A stretch of DNA of 6,537 nucleotides, from positions 1-6,537 of the forward strand of contig DGUF01000267.1 in assembly GCA_002394525.1 (NCBI GenBank), given 5' to 3'. Shown piece after piece: positions 5,685 to 6,537 of this stretch. The notes below the pieces were generated by a model. The model searched no databases. It was not told the origin of the DNA and worked only from the letters and a program-made list of their open reading frames with translations. A program made the translations under genes and the position numbers. How positions within the stretch are numbered: position 1 is the first letter of the stretch; every line of letters begins with the position of its first letter. Source of the stretch: Lachnospiraceae bacterium UBA4317 (GTDB taxonomy: Bacteria > Bacillota_A > Clostridia > Lachnospirales > Lachnospiraceae).

Positions 5685-5723
5685 AAAAAGAGCCCTTCGC
5701 TGCTGACGGCGAGGGCTCTTTTT
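5685..5723. terminator. Strong bidirectional intrinsic terminator
   Basis: AAAAAGAGCCC (5685-5695) pairs with GGGCTCTTTTT (5713-5723), and TCGC (5697-5700) with GCGA (5709-5712), leaving one bulged T and an 8-nt loop. T5 ends each strand. It closes the PanE-like gene on plus and can stop minus-strand transcription from the permease. Confidence 0.92.
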
Positions 5724-5782
5724 GATATCCTGTATTATTATCGCAATAGCTGCAGTCCCGGTTTATTCTTCATCGAACAATA

Positions 5783-5802
5783 CCCGTGACTTCAGTCATG
5801 GG
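5783..5802. repeat. Hairpin resembling IS200/IS605-type end
   Basis: CCCGTGAC (5783-5790) and GTCATGGG (5795-5802) form an 8-bp stem (one G-T pair) with loop TTCA. A GACTTCAGTC-type imperfect palindrome is reminiscent of subterminal hairpins of IS200/IS605 (TnpB) elements. No tnpA or tnpB is present, so a remnant or a non-autonomous copy is only suggested. Confidence 0.4.
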
Positions 5803-5832
5803 ATACACGCGCAAAAGAGAAACCCACTTCAA

Positions 5833-5850
5833 CGCGGGTACAATCCCGCG
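5833..5850. repeat. CGCGGG hairpin in hairpin cluster
   Basis: CGCGGG (5833-5838) and CCCGCG (5845-5850) form a perfect 6-bp GC stem with loop TACAAT. It is the second of three hairpins in about 110 bp and has no T-tract on either side. Confidence 0.55.
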
Positions 5851-5865
5851 ATAAAGAATCACTCT

Positions 5866-5890
5866 CCGCAGCAAACCAAAGGTTTGCCGG
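5866..5890. repeat. GCAAACC hairpin past the permease stop
   Basis: GCAAACC (5871-5877) and GGTTTGC (5881-5887) pair around AAA. CCG (5866-5868) and CGG (5888-5890) extend the stem past a 2-nt bulge. It lies 15 nt beyond the minus-strand permease stop. It lacks a U-tract, so it may protect the mRNA 3' end rather than terminate transcription. Confidence 0.5.
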
Positions 5891-5904
5891 ATGCCCCCGC
5901 AGTC

Positions 5905-6537
5905 TTAAATCACAGCATTGACCGCGATCCCGGTCAGCAGCGCGAAGACCATGACAAAAATGATGTAGAGGGCAAACCGCCTCCAGCCCATGGCGATCTT
6001 GAGGGCACCAAGGTTGGTGATCTTGGTCGCCGGCCCCGTGATCATAAAGGCGGCCGCGCTGCCCAGGCTCATCCCGCTCCAGAGCCACTCCTGCAAAAGG
6101 GGGATGGTGCCGCCTCCGCAGGCATAGAGGGGGACACCGACCGTGGCGGCCATCAGGATCCCCCAGGCCTCGTTTCCGCCAAAGACATTCACCATCAGGT
6201 CCTGCGGGACATAGCGCTGAAAGAGGGCAGACAAAAGGATGCCGGCCAGAAAATAGGGGCCCGTCGCCTTTAGATTTCTCCCGAAGTTGAGAATGTAGCG
6301 GATCAGGAGGTTGGGATGGGTATCATGACTCTCCCGCTCCTGAAAACCTGTAAAATCAAAAAACTCCCCGTCCCTGTAAAAGAAAAAGATGAGCAGGCCG
6401 GCGGCGCAGCCGCAGACAAAGCAGCTGATGATGCGGACCGCCAGGGCCTTCCTTCCAAGTGCCGCGCTGTAGATGATGAGCTGGGGATTGAGCAGGATCG
6501 ACGCCATCATAAAGGCCGCCAGCCAGTCCTCCCGCAT
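5905..6537 (-). CDS. ArsP/UPF0718-type permease, C-terminal part
   Basis: The visible 210 residues belong to the COG0701 family of predicted permeases, which includes ArsP organoarsenical exporters. Residues 4-27 match the family's first-repeat ending (AAFMMASILLNPQ). A charged cytoplasmic loop spans about 54-80. The second repeat contains GVPLYACGGGTIPLL (134-148, Cys140) and ITGPATKITNLGAL (166-179), followed by a final membrane segment (187-208). Family members have an earlier half carrying the first Pro/Cys/Gly motif, which is absent here, so the Met at the window edge is probably internal and the 5' half lies beyond 6537. Substrate unknown: organoarsenicals, other metalloid species or thiol-linked compounds are only guesses from the family. 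The gene converges on the PanE-like gene; the hairpin cluster and the bidirectional terminator follow it. Confidence 0.85.
   Translation of the reverse strand: MREDWLAAFMMASILLNPQLIIYSAALGRKALAVRIISCFVCGCAAGLLIFFFYRDGEFFDFTGFQERESHDTHPNLLIRYILNFGRNLKATGPYFLAGILLSALFQRYVPQDLMVNVFGGNEAWGILMAATVGVPLYACGGGTIPLLQEWLWSGMSLGSAAAFMITGPATKITNLGALKIAMGWRRFALYIIFVMVFALLTGIAVNAVI

Noticed and set aside
5722..6273. 183-codon plus-strand frame across the hairpin cluster and permease
   Set aside because: Its larger part is antisense to the ArsP-type permease, its composition is low-complexity, and it starts within the terminator.

Overview
The window looks like part of a Clostridia chromosome, probably Lachnospiraceae or a close relative. 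The signs are strong AGGAGG ribosome sites, GC-rich genes with C-ending codons separated by AT-rich gaps, a T-box riboswitch, a small secreted fibronectin-III-like protein and a PepSY mini-protein. The assignment rests on style and gene content only; no rRNA or marker gene is present.

Layout. (1) Positions 1-322 are non-coding, with a terminator-like hairpin at 37-72. (2) Positions 323-1024 (+) encode a 233-residue secreted protein with two fibronectin-III-like repeats. It converges on (3) 1287-1547 (-), an 86-residue PepSY protein that begins with a bacteriocin-type double-glycine leader. A perfect 16-bp hairpin lies in the gap between them. (4) Positions 1548-2244 are non-coding and regulatory: the minus-strand PepSY promoter, a long inverted repeat, A-tract repeats of about 18 bp, a plus-strand promoter and a full T-box leader (about 1927-2226). 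(5) The T-box controls a 367-residue Fe-dependent alcohol dehydrogenase of the YbdH/HcxA type (2245-3348), followed by a 10-TM YkvI-like permease (3446-4591) and perhaps a ketopantoate-reductase-family enzyme (4701-5612). (6) A strong bidirectional terminator and a cluster of three hairpins (5685-5890) lie before (7) the C-terminal 210 residues of an ArsP/UPF0718-type permease on the minus strand, cut by the right edge of the window.

The most interesting point is the T-box. Its specifier reads UGG (Trp) and its tRNA-end-binding sequence is UGGC, which matches a tRNA-Trp with discriminator base G. It should therefore turn on the downstream genes when tryptophan is scarce, yet these are not trp biosynthesis genes. 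They are a putative 2-hydroxy/2-oxo acid dehydrogenase and an uncharacterised transporter. My working hypothesis is a scavenging route that imports an indolic 2-hydroxy or 2-oxo acid, such as indolelactate, and returns it to tryptophan through indolepyruvate. The second notable point is the PepSY protein, whose domain starts immediately after a canonical GG cleavage site.
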